Below are positions 35,501 to 43,425 of a DNA stretch of 64,000 bases, piece after piece (the stretch's first letter is position 1; the number at the start of each line of letters is the position of its first letter). This stretch comes from Flavobacterium sp. HJ-32-4 (lineage in GTDB: Bacteria; Bacteroidota; Bacteroidia; Flavobacteriales; Flavobacteriaceae): NCBI RefSeq assembly GCF_022532105.1, contig NZ_CP092832.1:620001-684000 (forward strand). Reading direction: 5' to 3'. The notes below the pieces were generated by a model that made no database searches, was not told where the DNA came from, and was given only the letters and a program-made list of their open reading frames with translations. Made by a program: the position numbers and the translations under genes.

Positions 35501-38500
35501 TTCGCGCATTGCTTGAGTGTGAGCGAACCGCAGCTTCCGGAATACACGGCGAAATTGAGGTTAGCCGTGGTACCTTGAATATTAAGCAAGTCGATAATTT
35601 GCGTGGTCTGCTCTGCAACGAAACTGAACCAAACGTCATCATCCTCCGTTCCGTTACAGCTGTTCGCAGCACCGGTTGAAGCAGTAGCGCCAATAAGGTT
35701 ACCCTGGACCGTCTGGAAACATTGACCCGTTTCATTGACTACCAATGGAATGGCATTTGAACACTCGTCATTGGTACCGGGAGGTGGCGGTGTTCCCACA
35801 CATACATTGAAGGATGCGGAGCCGCCAGAAGCTGCGAGTGTATAGACGCGTATATAGTAGGTGTTACCAACGGTAAGCCCTGTCGCCACACTCGTGTTCT
35901 CACCAGAACAATAGAGGTTTGTTAGCGTGCCATCACATGATCCAGAGAAGACATTGTGGTTAATGTTAGACGCGGCAGCCGGAGTACCCACCACATTGAG
36001 CAAGTCGATGGTGTGGATGTTACTGGTAGCTACGAACGAGAACCATACGTCGTCATTAGAAGTTCCACAATCAACTCCTGTGAGGATTGGCCCGGATGAC
36101 GTAGCACCAAGTGTGCTTCCGGTTGCATTCAGGGATGGATTACAGTTCCAGTCTGGATTGACAGTCACCGGAATGGCATTCACGCATTCGTCGTTAACCG
36201 GTTTGGTAATGAAAGTACCAGGACCCGGTACAATAGGAGCGACGTTAATCGGGATCGTCCAAGTACTGGTAGAGGTAGGCGAACAGATCGCACGTACATA
36301 AAATAAATAGGCTGTCCCCGGCGTAAGTCCGGTCAATTGGAAGTCGGTATTCGTGTTCGCAATGAAATACGGAAACACGCCGGTTACAGGAGAACCGTTC
36401 ACTGGCAGTGCAGATCCTACTGGCACGGCGTATACCTCCCATTGTGTAGCGGTTCCATTTTCTGTCCATGAAATGGTAGCTGTTGTCTGTGTCGGAGGCG
36501 TAGTCGTTGACGCGACAAGGTTTGTTGGTTTCGGACAGGCCGGCGGATCACACTCCGCAATAGCTGAATAAACACTTGTCAACGGCGTACCTGTACCCGG
36601 TTGATACGTATACACGATGTCGTTGTACGGGTTAACTACCGAGAAGCCTACTTCTTCTGGATTCGCGCCCGCTATACTCCAGAATACGTCAAATGGAATA
36701 TCGTCGCACAGTGCCACGCTAACCGAAGTCGGGCCTGCCCCGTTTGCCAGGTTGAGTGTGGCTACTACGATACAATTCTGGCGCACCTGCAACCTAGTGG
36801 CACCCCATCCATTTGCACCCGTATCCGTGAGAAGGAAGCGGTAGTTACACTTGTCGGCTGCATCACAGGTAGTGGTGTTAATATTCACTGGTCCTGTCCA
36901 CGTACTCTTGTCGTCCGCCGGACAAACCGTACGGATGTAAACGTAGTATATTGTGGCCTGTGTAAGCCCGGTTACGGTGTAGCTATAAGGCCCGGGAGGC
37001 GTTCCCGTTACATCCGCGATGTTTACCGGATATACGGTGCCTTCTGTCGGATTCACGCCTGGTGCCGCAGGAGGTGTTGCACAACCCGGAATAAGAAGGA
37101 TTTCCCAGTTGGTATCCGTTCCGGTTCCCGGAGTCCAGTTTACTTTAATACTATTAAGAGTCGGTGTATTCACCGTAAGCCCTGTCGGCTTCGGACAGGT
37201 AGGAACGGTGGTAAAGTTGGTACAAACCCAATCCGGCGTTGTGAAGTCGCATTGTACGCGAACACAGACCTGATAAGGGGTATCGGGCGTCAGCGGCACA
37301 ATTGTCGTAAACGGATTGGACGTAATGTCATCGTACGTTGGTACGGTTGCATCGTCAGGTGCCGGTCCACCGCCTGGCCCGACGAAAATATCCCATGTAT
37401 CGGTTCCTGGCGCACTCCAGTTGATTTGAGCGCCATTGGTGGTGATATTGCTAACCGTTAGGTTGAGAGGGAAAGTGTCACAGGTAGTCGCCGAGCACGT
37501 AGCGCTTGTCACACCGGAATATACCGTTTGGTTGACTCCGCTCACACCTGCCGGCTTCAGGAAGATGGCCTGCCCAGCCGAGTTCAGGATGGTCAGGATA
37601 CACTGCTGCGGTTGCGTTCCCGCTGTGTTCCAGAAAACGCTGAACGGCTGGCCCGGACAAAGTTGAACCGCTACGTCCACAGGTCCTGCGCCCGCATTGT
37701 ACGTAGAGCCGATAGTGGCTAACACCGCGTTGTTCTGTATGATTTGCATCCTTGCGCCGTTCCAGCCGTTATTGGCCGAGTCGGTCATACGGAAGGTATA
37801 GGTACATTTATCAGCATCGTTACAAAGAGGCGTCGTAAAAGGAAATGGCCCATACCAGATAGACGTATTTCCGCTGCCGTCAGGGCAAATTCCCTGCACC
37901 CAAAATTCGTAGGCTACACCTCCGGTAAGACCAGAAACCGGGAAGTTCGTGTTCGTGTTGGCAACAACGCCCCCACCTGTCGGAACCGGTGAAGAGGCAG
38001 GTTGTGTGACGACATTCCACGAGGTATAGGCGCCTCCGGCCGTCGCACCGGCAGCCCATGATAATTGGGCGGAATTCGACGTGATAGCACCAGCCGTACC
38101 ACCTGAAATAGGAGTAGTCGTGGCGCAGGAAACACACTGCAGCACAAGGTCGTATGCTACGTTCGTAACAGCCGCCGTCGAAGAAATGACTATATAATAG
38201 GTAGTGCCCGCCGTCACGTCAAAATTGAAGGTGCGGGGAGTCGAGTTGCTATTCGCGGCACCCGCTATACAGTTCACACCGATGTTGGCACAACTGGAGT
38301 ATACGAATATACCCGAGTTATTCTGAACCGGATCCATCCAAAGGTTGATCGTACCATTTGAGGTCGCCGTATAGGAGTATACCACTTCAGGCCCCGCCAT
38401 GTAATTGGTAGTCGCAGGCACGGCTCCACAGAGCGATCCGGCTGCGGGTGACTGGATGGTATCGAAATCGTCGCCGTAGTCTTGTGTGTTGCCGGAAAAC

Positions 38501-39402
38501 TGAGCCGGACAAGCCGTTATTTGAATCGGACAATTACAAAGAGAACCCGCTGCAATCGTCGTAAAGTTCAACGGCCCGAGCCAGGCACTGGTATTGTCGG
38601 CAGCACAGAAACTGCGCACATAAGCCGAATACGTGGTACCTGGTAGCAATCCTGAATAGTTATAGGTATTACCTGTTGCCGTTTGTGCCAAAGTTTCGTT
38701 AATCGGATTTCCTTCCGGAACGATTACAACCTGATAGGTTGTTACGCCAGCCGGTGCGGTCCACCCGAGGGTGGTGCTGTCGCAGGTAGTGCCGGAAACC
38801 GTTAAATTCTGGGGTTGCCCGCATATCTGTACCAAATTAACCTGGTCAATCAAAAAACGCTCGCCTGTACGGGCTGGTGTTGGTTGTGTATACTCGCGAA
38901 CAAATGCGATGTAGACCGTCTGTCCATACAACGATGGGTTAAAATTGACAGTACGTAAATCAAAATCGGTGACATCACCGTCGTCGAAATCGTTTAGCTC
39001 CGCCTCGGTCCACGACTGGGCAACGGAAAAAGCTGCCAGGTTGTTTTGAGTCGGATCCGTCGAAACCATTACACGGAACTTCGTGTTGATATCGCCGATT
39101 TGGAACTGCCGAACGTAGAAACGCAGCTGTCCATCGACTGGGATCACCAATTGCGGACTGATCAGCCAGTCCTCCTCGGTGTTACCCGACCCGATATTCT
39201 CGTTGTTGATGTAGGCCGAGACATTTCCCTGATAGGGCGTGATCCCCGTGGGGTTCGCCTGCCAGGTAAAGCCGGTGCCCAAGCCGTTCGCGCCGTTGGT
39301 TTTGATCCAGCCCGTCGGCGGCACGCCGCTCTCAAAGTCTTCCTGTGCCGAACCCGTTATCCAACAGGCCAGCAGCAGAAAAAGAAAAATAATTTTTTTC
39401 AT
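32584..39402 (-). CDS. Giant surface protein with type B T9SS sorting domain
   Basis: A 2272-residue exported protein. Signal peptide 1-19, then a choice-of-anchor J/MAM-like beta sandwich (~20-190; EDFESGVPPTGW, AYINNENIGSGN). Several FN3 domains alternate with jelly-roll and PPC-like stretches (~195-1420; LSWAAGATAGGAYTSWNV, DECVNAIPVTVN). A PKD-type region follows (~1530-1600), then five ~82-residue repeats (1696-2111). The C-terminal sorting domain runs about 2190-2272 (GISPNGDGKNDTFDL, LTIFNRYGTQVYE, YFYVIETAEGDQLTGWIYINR), the gliding-motility-associated type B signal. T9SS exports such proteins and PorP/SprF helps to display them. It is the first gene of a three-gene operon. A function in adhesion is inferred from architecture. 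Confidence 0.93.
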   Translation of the reverse strand: MKKIIFLFLLLACWITGSAQEDFESGVPPTGWIKTNGANGLGTGFTWQANPTGITPYQGNVSAYINNENIGSGNTEEDWLISPQLVIPVDGQLRFYVRQFQIGDINTKFRVMVSTDPTQNNLAAFSVAQSWTEAELNDFDDGDVTDFDLRTVNFNPSLYGQTVYIAFVREYTQPTPARTGERFLIDQVNLVQICGQPQNLTVSGTTCDSTTLGWTAPAGVTTYQVVIVPEGNPINETLAQTATGNTYNYSGLLPGTTYSAYVRSFCAADNTSAWLGPLNFTTIAAGSLCNCPIQITACPAQFSGNTQDYGDDFDTIQSPAAGSLCGAVPATTNYMAGPEVVYSYTATSNGTINLWMDPVQNNSGIFVYSSCANIGVNCIAGAANSNSTPRTFNFDVTAGTTYYIVISSTAAVTNVAYDLVLQCVSCATTTPISGGTAGAITSNSAQLSWAAGATAGGAYTSWNVVTQPASSPVPTGGGVVANTNTNFPVSGLTGGVAYEFWVQGICPDGSGNTSIWYGPFPFTTPLCNDADKCTYTFRMTDSANNGWNGARMQIIQNNAVLATIGSTYNAGAGPVDVAVQLCPGQPFSVFWNTAGTQPQQCILTILNSAGQAIFLKPAGVSGVNQTVYSGVTSATCSATTCDTFPLNLTVSNITTNGAQINWSAPGTDTWDIFVGPGGGPAPDDATVPTYDDITSNPFTTIVPLTPDTPYQVCVRVQCDFTTPDWVCTNFTTVPTCPKPTGLTVNTPTLNSIKVNWTPGTGTDTNWEILLIPGCATPPAAPGVNPTEGTVYPVNIADVTGTPPGPYSYTVTGLTQATIYYVYIRTVCPADDKSTWTGPVNINTTTCDAADKCNYRFLLTDTGANGWGATRLQVRQNCIVVATLNLANGAGPTSVSVALCDDIPFDVFWSIAGANPEEVGFSVVNPYNDIVYTYQPGTGTPLTSVYSAIAECDPPACPKPTNLVASTTTPPTQTTATISWTENGTATQWEVYAVPVGSALPVNGSPVTGVFPYFIANTNTDFQLTGLTPGTAYLFYVRAICSPTSTSTWTIPINVAPIVPGPGTFITKPVNDECVNAIPVTVNPDWNCNPSLNATGSTLGATSSGPILTGVDCGTSNDDVWFSFVATSNIHTIDLLNVVGTPAAASNINHNVFSGSCDGTLTNLYCSGENTSVATGLTVGNTYYIRVYTLAASGGSASFNVCVGTPPPPGTNDECSNAIPLVVNETGQCFQTVQGNLIGATASTGAANSCNGTEDDDVWFSFVAEQTTQIIDLLNIQGTTANLNFAVYSGSCGSLTLKQCANGLTNLNTTYVVNQTYYVRVWSVGSTPQVVTFDVCVKGISTCENAVTLCAKPVTAPDVYDNSTGLPSPGQIACLFTAPNPTYHILKIDGTGTLVFTIHQNTQIDYETGAETGTPLDVDFVAWGPFTDTESCDQIVFGPCNPPCPNNTTNPDFYPAGNVVDCSYSGAPVESLTIENAQPGQYYVVLVTNFANTAGQISIAQTNISDPDAATTSCCGVNLGDDISVCGQPSVELSALVGIAPEFTPVEFEWSYNDGTPIPGATSSTFTATQSGTYKVRGRCGFTFEEDTIVVTLGPAVEADTPADVVICDDISRDGLGSFDLTAITPAVLGDLNPADYVVTYHIDSALAGGDTGAIDTSIPFDTTTQWSQTVYIRVESVVLSTCYAVVPVNLVVNPLPDPAFSYGSASYCQDGTPATVLPTVTGTAGLFSATPDGLVIDAATGEIDIMGSTPQAYTVKNFIVGVDGCIDVEATFDVTITPKPVAAFTYPQTNYCTSASPISPVLTGTAGQFSATPAGLDIDPSTGVITFATSAEGTYEIINTIAASGECDEVVSDPVTITVSLEQIADFTYDSNQYCKTEADPSPIFTTGAAGLFTSTPAGLVIDAATGTIDLSASAPGPYTVTNTRAASGGCLEDVATFNLTIYEQFGAVFSYPSTSYCTDGGQLTPSLATGTVAGTFTATPAGLSINAATGAIDLANSDAGVYLITNTITNNGPCSGDSQQFTLTVTEAYTGTISYSSSSYCSDAGAQLPTNTAPAGGVYSASGGLTINAATGEINPSASSGGLYTIYYTLPANGACSAFQASTPVTIIPSFGVMVTHGCEDGAYRFHAEPVNNSFDPATATYSWTGPGVQPTTDPAVIIATVGGTYQVTVTTADGCTETASESELIIACGIQRGISPNGDGKNDTFDLSGYNVKKLTIFNRYGTQVYEYLNYTNQWDGHSAGGETLPSATYFYVIETAEGDQLTGWIYINR
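33070..34317 (-). repeat. Five tandem ~82-residue repeats in the giant surface protein
   Basis: The repeats share the pattern (S/T)Y-x(4)-YC, then GxFxATPxGLxIxxATGxI, then a Y-x-(I/V)-x-NT segment with a Cys close behind. They span residues 1696-2111 in units of 82-85. The paired Cys may form disulfides. Sequence divergence between units at DNA level is large, so the repeats are old. Confidence 0.8.
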
Positions 39403-39457
39403 GGAAGGAATTAGTTGTGGTTATAGATGTTTGTCTTTTACTTTTTGAAAAGAAACC

Positions 39458-39465
39458 CAAATTTA
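39458..39465 (-). promoter_or_regulatory. Likely -7 box for the giant surface protein operon
   Basis: The minus-strand sequence TAAATTTG matches TAnnTTTG and lies about 55 bp before the start codon. No clear -33 TTG at the right spacing was found, so confidence is moderate. Confidence 0.4.
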
Positions 39466-39571
39466 GGAATTTTTAAGACGTTGCTTACCGTAAATTAATA
39501 TTTAACTTACACACAGGCACAACAGCCAGGGGTCGTTTTACCCTACCTGCGACCAACTGATTTCATTTGAT

Positions 39572-39579
39572 TACCTTTG
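39572..39579 (+). promoter_or_regulatory. Likely -7 box of hflX
   Basis: TACCTTTG lies 16 bp before the hflX start. It fits the Bacteroidota -7 consensus; a clean -33 partner is not visible. Confidence 0.5.
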
Positions 39580-39595
39580 CCCTTCACAGTTTCAC

Positions 39596-40816
39596 ATGTT
39601 AGAAAAGCCCTCCATACAGATTGAAAAGACGGTTGTCGTCGGTATTGTCACCCAACTCCAGGATGAGGAAAAACTCCGTGAGTACCTCGATGAACTCGAG
39701 TTCCTGACGCTCACCGCAGGCGGTACGGTTGTCAAACGATTTTACCAGAAAATGGATAAACCGAACCCCAAGACCTTTCTCGGTACGGGGAAAATGGAGG
39801 AAATTGCCACCTACATCAAGCAACAGGCAGTGTCAACTGTCATTTTTGATGACGAACTCTCGCCTTCACAGCAGAAAAACATCAGCAAGCTACTCGACTG
39901 TAAGGTGCTTGACCGAACCAACCTCATCCTTGACATCTTCGCCCAACGCGCGCAGACGTCGTATGCCCGAACGCAAGTAGAATTGGCGCAATGCCAGTAT
40001 TTATTGCCGCGCCTTTCGGGTATGTGGACGCACCTTGAGCGGCAAAAAGGGGGAATCGGCCTTCGCGGACCCGGTGAAACGGAGATCGAAACCGACCGTC
40101 GGATCGTTCGCGACCGTATTGCCTTATTGAAGGAAAAAATCCGGACAATCGACAAACAAATGGCCATCCAGCGAAGCAACCGCGGCGCCATGGTACGTGT
40201 GGCCCTGGTAGGATATACCAATGTTGGAAAGTCAACCTTGATGAACGCCATCGGCAAAAGTGATGTGTTTGTGGAAAACAAGCTGTTCGCCACCCTCGAC
40301 ACGACCGTACGGAAAGTGGTTATCAAGAACCTTCCCTTCCTTTTGTCGGATACCGTTGGGTTCATCCGGAAACTCCCCACCCAGTTGGTGGAATCGTTCA
40401 AAAGTACGCTCGACGAAGTGCGCGAGGCCGACCTGTTGTTACACGTAGTGGATATCTCCCACCCGGATTTTGAAGATCATATCGAATCGGTCAACCAAAT
40501 CCTGGCCGACATCAAAAGCGCCGACAAACCGACCATCATGGTTTTTAATAAAATCGACGCCTACCGTCCGGAAGTCATCGAAGCAGATGACCTGGTTACG
40601 GAACGCACACGAAAACACTATTCCATTGAGGAATGGAAAGGTACGTGGATGTCACGGGTCGGAAAAGACAATGCGCTGTTTATTTCCGCAACGAACAAAG
40701 AGAATTTTGAGGAGTTTCGGGAACGTGTCTACGAAGCCGTACGAAGCATCCACATTACGCGATTCCCGTATAACAACTTTCTGTATCCCGACTATAAAGA
40801 TGCGGTAGAGGAATAA
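39596..40816 (+). CDS. hflX: Ribosome-associated GTPase HflX
   Basis: The 406-residue protein has an N-terminal HflX domain (~10-190) with LDRTNLILDIFAQRAQT, a following helical linker (GPGETEIETDRR) and the GTPase domain. G motifs seen are G1 VGYTNVGKST, G2 ATLDTT, G3 DTVGF and G4 NKID. HflX binds the 50S subunit and splits or rescues stalled ribosomes, especially after heat stress. It stands alone between divergent and convergent minus-strand operons. ATG start at 39596 just after a -7 element. Confidence 0.95.
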   Translation: MLEKPSIQIEKTVVVGIVTQLQDEEKLREYLDELEFLTLTAGGTVVKRFYQKMDKPNPKTFLGTGKMEEIATYIKQQAVSTVIFDDELSPSQQKNISKLLDCKVLDRTNLILDIFAQRAQTSYARTQVELAQCQYLLPRLSGMWTHLERQKGGIGLRGPGETEIETDRRIVRDRIALLKEKIRTIDKQMAIQRSNRGAMVRVALVGYTNVGKSTLMNAIGKSDVFVENKLFATLDTTVRKVVIKNLPFLLSDTVGFIRKLPTQLVESFKSTLDEVREADLLLHVVDISHPDFEDHIESVNQILADIKSADKPTIMVFNKIDAYRPEVIEADDLVTERTRKHYSIEEWKGTWMSRVGKDNALFISATNKENFEEFRERVYEAVRSIHITRFPYNNFLYPDYKDAVEE

Positions 40817-40828
40817 CCGTACGTTGGT

Positions 40829-41710
40829 TTAGATTCCGAAATTCACGCCCAGACCAAAGACTTGCCTTACCTGAAACCCCTGAAACGCGTTGTCGTCATA
40901 TATCGCCTGGAACGACAGGTTGGTTGACAGGTACTTGTTGATCTTCATCACGACATTGAGTTGGTAATCGATGTCGACATTCTGGGGGTCTTCGAGGTAA
41001 TTGCTATACAGCGACAGGATGTTCTCAAACGACACATTGGCCATGATAACTGCTTTGTAGTAACCGGACGCGTGGAAACCGAGTTCGTACCGCATCGACT
41101 TGCCCTCGTCCACCCCAAAGTAACTGCCGTCTACATAGCCCGGCCCAGAGGTGAAGGAATTGTCGACGAAGGTCAGTTTTGATGTGGCCGGTGCCAGGTT
41201 GAATTTGAGTCCGTCGTTTTTCTTCCACAACATACCCGGACCAAACTGCAGGTAGCCCGGCGACAGGAAGCTTGTTTTCTCCGTCCGGATTTCTGTTCCG
41301 TTGGCGTCGGTACCATACTCATATCCTTTCGTAAACTGCGTCCGGAAGTTGAGGAAGGCCGAATAGAACCAATAGCCGGTGGCCTTTTTCCCTAAGAGGG
41401 AATTAAACTCGAGCCGGTCGTCGGTTTTTTTCTCAAACGGTGAATTGTTGGTCTTGACGAGTCCGTACGACGCAATCAGCTTGTTATCCCAACTGACATC
41501 GCCCTTTTTATAATTGAAGTCGTAATTGACATTTGCCGTACCCGACACGTTGTTCTCGCCACCGGCTGCCCAGTTACTGAAGGTTGACTGGTTGATAAGG
41601 ATGGACACATTACCTTTGGCGGTCCAGGTTTTGGTAGAATCGGCGGGGGTTTCTTGTGCGTAACTGCTGGCAACCATCGCCGTAAGCAGAAAAGTCAGGA
41701 CTTTTTTCAT
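40829..41710 (-). CDS. DUF3078 exported protein (predicted outer-membrane beta barrel)
   Basis: The ATG at 41710 gives a signal peptide (MKKVLTFLLTAMVASSYAQ). The mature ~275 residues begin with the family signature WTAKGNVSILINQSTFSNWAAGG and continue with repeated amphipathic strands ending FQVRQVFGLGVNFGI, typical of a Bacteroidota barrel. Function of the family is unknown. It lies 22 bp after the DUF2480 gene and may be the tail of the suf-like operon. It is convergent to hflX with 12 bp between stops and no clear terminator. Confidence 0.88.
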   Translation of the reverse strand: MKKVLTFLLTAMVASSYAQETPADSTKTWTAKGNVSILINQSTFSNWAAGGENNVSGTANVNYDFNYKKGDVSWDNKLIASYGLVKTNNSPFEKKTDDRLEFNSLLGKKATGYWFYSAFLNFRTQFTKGYEYGTDANGTEIRTEKTSFLSPGYLQFGPGMLWKKNDGLKFNLAPATSKLTFVDNSFTSGPGYVDGSYFGVDEGKSMRYELGFHASGYYKAVIMANVSFENILSLYSNYLEDPQNVDIDYQLNVVMKINKYLSTNLSFQAIYDDNAFQGFQVRQVFGLGVNFGI

Positions 41711-41732
41711 CGTTTTTGTTTTTGTAAACCGT

Positions 41733-42242
41733 TTACTTAGGTCGTTTGTAAAGCGGAACCGCCGAGCAGGCTTCACCGAACATAATCGAACGTGCGACCG
41801 GCTGCAGGAACCGCATAGCCTCTACATAAGCCGCTTCGGGTACGGGTTTATGCGCACATCCTTTCAAAATCAACGGTTTATCGGTATAAGGCGTATAATC
41901 GAGCGTAGGCAACAGTTCGCGGTACAGCGCGGTATCGAGATCTTCGAGGGTGCCGACGACCACTTTTCTTGCATACGGCATCACGTGCACGGCCACCAAT
42001 GTCGCGGCCCAGGCCGGGATGATGGCATCGGTGCTGCATCCTATTGCCACATAATGGCCTTCGTATTGCGTCCAGTCGTGTTCTTTCAGCGCCTCACGGA
42101 ACGGCTTTTCCCGCAGCAGGAAACCTTCAAACAGCCACTGCGCGATGTCGATCTGCGTCCGGACACCTTCCGGATAGTAATCCTCAAGGTCAAAAACCTC
42201 AAGTACACTCGCCGCGACTTTATTGACAATCTCTTCCATCAT
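41733..42242 (-). CDS. DUF2480 family protein
   Basis: A ~169-residue cytoplasmic protein with the family sequence VNKVAASVLEVFDLEDYYPEG at the N-terminus and later a conserved Cys pair (IGCSTDAIIPAWA, KGCAHKPVPEAAY). It starts within the stop of the preceding SUF-associated gene, so it is translationally coupled to it. DUF2480 genes usually lie beside sufE/paaD-like genes in Bacteroidota, which suggests a role in Fe-S assembly. No catalytic activity is known to me. Confidence 0.88.
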   Translation of the reverse strand: MMEEIVNKVAASVLEVFDLEDYYPEGVRTQIDIAQWLFEGFLLREKPFREALKEHDWTQYEGHYVAIGCSTDAIIPAWAATLVAVHVMPYARKVVVGTLEDLDTALYRELLPTLDYTPYTDKPLILKGCAHKPVPEAAYVEAMRFLQPVARSIMFGEACSAVPLYKRPK

Positions 42243-42565
42243 CAAAGCATTCCCAGTTCGAGTTTGGCTTCTTCGCTCATCAGGTCTTTGCTCCAGGGCG
42301 GATCAAAGGTAATTTCCACCTCACAGCCGTTGACCGCATCGATCGACTTGATTTTCTGCTCGACCTCCTGCGGAAGCGTTTCGGCCACCGGACAGTTGGG
42401 CGATGTCAGTGTCATCAGGATTTTGACATCATTATCTTCGTTGATCATGACGTCGTATACGAGTCCGAGTTCGTAAATATCAACCGGAATCTCTGGATCG
42501 TAAATAGTCTTGAGCGTCTTGACGACGTTCTCCCCGAGATTGATGGTATCGTTGAATTCTTCCAT
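42242..42565 (-). CDS. DUF59/MIP18-family Fe-S assembly protein (SufT/PaaD-like)
   Basis: The 107-residue protein is a single DUF59 domain with the family core TIYDPEIPVDIYELGLVYDV and the conserved Cys in TSPNCPVAETLP. MIP18/SufT proteins help Fe-S cluster maturation or transfer. It abuts sufE (1-bp overlap) and overlaps DUF2480, so all three are probably coupled. The final ~15 residues (SKDLMSEEAKLELGML) are the usual end in Bacteroidota. Confidence 0.92.
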   Translation of the reverse strand: MEEFNDTINLGENVVKTLKTIYDPEIPVDIYELGLVYDVMINEDNDVKILMTLTSPNCPVAETLPQEVEQKIKSIDAVNGCEVEITFDPPWSKDLMSEEAKLELGML

Positions 42566-42987
42566 TATACTTGTTTGGTTTCGTACGCCAGCGCGTATAG
42601 TTTGATTTGTTTAACCATGGATACCAGACCGTTGGCACGGGTGGGCGACAAATGTTCCTTCAGTCCGATGTCGTCGATGAAGGCAGTGTCGGCATTGACG
42701 ATGTCGGACGGCGTTTGCCCTGAAAACACCCGTATCAGGATGGCAATGATCCCTTTCGTAATGATGGCATCGCTGTCGGCGGTGAACCACACACGGCCCT
42801 CGCGCGCTTCGGCATGAAGCCACACTTTTGACTGGCAGCCTTTTATGATATGGTCGTCGGTGCGATAGGTCGGGTCGATCAGCGGCAGGCTTTTCCCCAG
42901 GTCGATGATATACTGGTACCGTTCGTCCCAGTCATCGAACATTGCGAATTCTTCGCGGATTTCTTCCTGTAAGTCCTGTACGGTCAT
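42565..42987 (-). CDS. sufE: SufE family sulfur acceptor
   Basis: A 140-residue protein of the SufE fold. The sulfur-accepting Cys is C51 in IIKGCQSKVWLHAE. It takes persulfide from SufS and passes it to the scaffold. The normal partner sufS lies upstream in the same operon, separated by a small lipoprotein gene with which it overlaps by 4 bp. Confidence 0.94.
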   Translation of the reverse strand: MTVQDLQEEIREEFAMFDDWDERYQYIIDLGKSLPLIDPTYRTDDHIIKGCQSKVWLHAEAREGRVWFTADSDAIITKGIIAILIRVFSGQTPSDIVNADTAFIDDIGLKEHLSPTRANGLVSMVKQIKLYALAYETKQV

Positions 42988-43424
42988 TCTTCTGTCTTTA
43001 GCGTAATAGCGATCAGCTTTTCTACCACCGGCGCGATTCCTTCCGGCGGAAATCCATGGTCAAAAGGTTTTGACTCATAAGATTGCCCGGCATACGTCAC
43101 TTTCAGGTTCGCAATGGCGGCGCCGTCGTAAAAGCGTTTTTGGGTAGGATCTTTCATTTCCGGGATTTCCTTCAGGTTCACGCGTCCGAATGCGGTTACG
43201 AGTTCGTTCCAGTCGGCATCGGAAATGCGCACTTTTGTTCCTTCATCCGGATTATTGCGGTCTTTCGACACGATCGCTTCATGGTCTTTCAGCGTCACCT
43301 TCCGGAAGAATCCCCTGCTCGTAGCGGTATACTCGACCGAAGCGTTTTTCAGGCCCTGTTGCGCATTGTCCCCGCATCCTTTAGCGAGCATCAGTGAAAA
43401 AAAAGCGATTACGAGTGTCTTCAT
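42984..43424 (-). CDS. Small lipoprotein inside the suf operon
   Basis: The 146-residue product has a short lipoprotein signal (MKTLVIAFFSLMLAKGC). The mature part (~130 residues) is rich in charge and has a beta-strand pattern (RKVTLKDHEAIVSKDR, ANLKVTYAGQSYESKPFDHG). I do not recognise a family. It lies 2 bp after sufS and overlaps sufE by 4 bp, so it is co-transcribed with cytoplasmic sulfur-transfer genes although it is exported. Such a lipoprotein is sometimes found at this place in flavobacteria, as far as I recall, but its role is not known. Confidence 0.7.
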   Translation of the reverse strand: MKTLVIAFFSLMLAKGCGDNAQQGLKNASVEYTATSRGFFRKVTLKDHEAIVSKDRNNPDEGTKVRISDADWNELVTAFGRVNLKEIPEMKDPTQKRFYDGAAIANLKVTYAGQSYESKPFDHGFPPEGIAPVVEKLIAITLKTEE

Positions 43425-43425
43425 A

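Noticed and set aside
32533..38147. Long open frames antisense to the giant surface protein gene (e.g. 32533-33450, 36601-37461 on the plus strand)
   Set aside because: They are rich in Cys, Arg and His with no domain pattern, and follow from the biased codons of the repetitive gene on the other strand.
40817..40828. Terminator between hflX and the DUF3078 gene
   Set aside because: Only 12 bp separate the stops and no stem with a T run is visible on either strand.
41850..42476. 208-codon plus-strand frame over the DUF2480 and DUF59 genes
   Set aside because: It is antisense to two well-supported genes and has no recognisable features.
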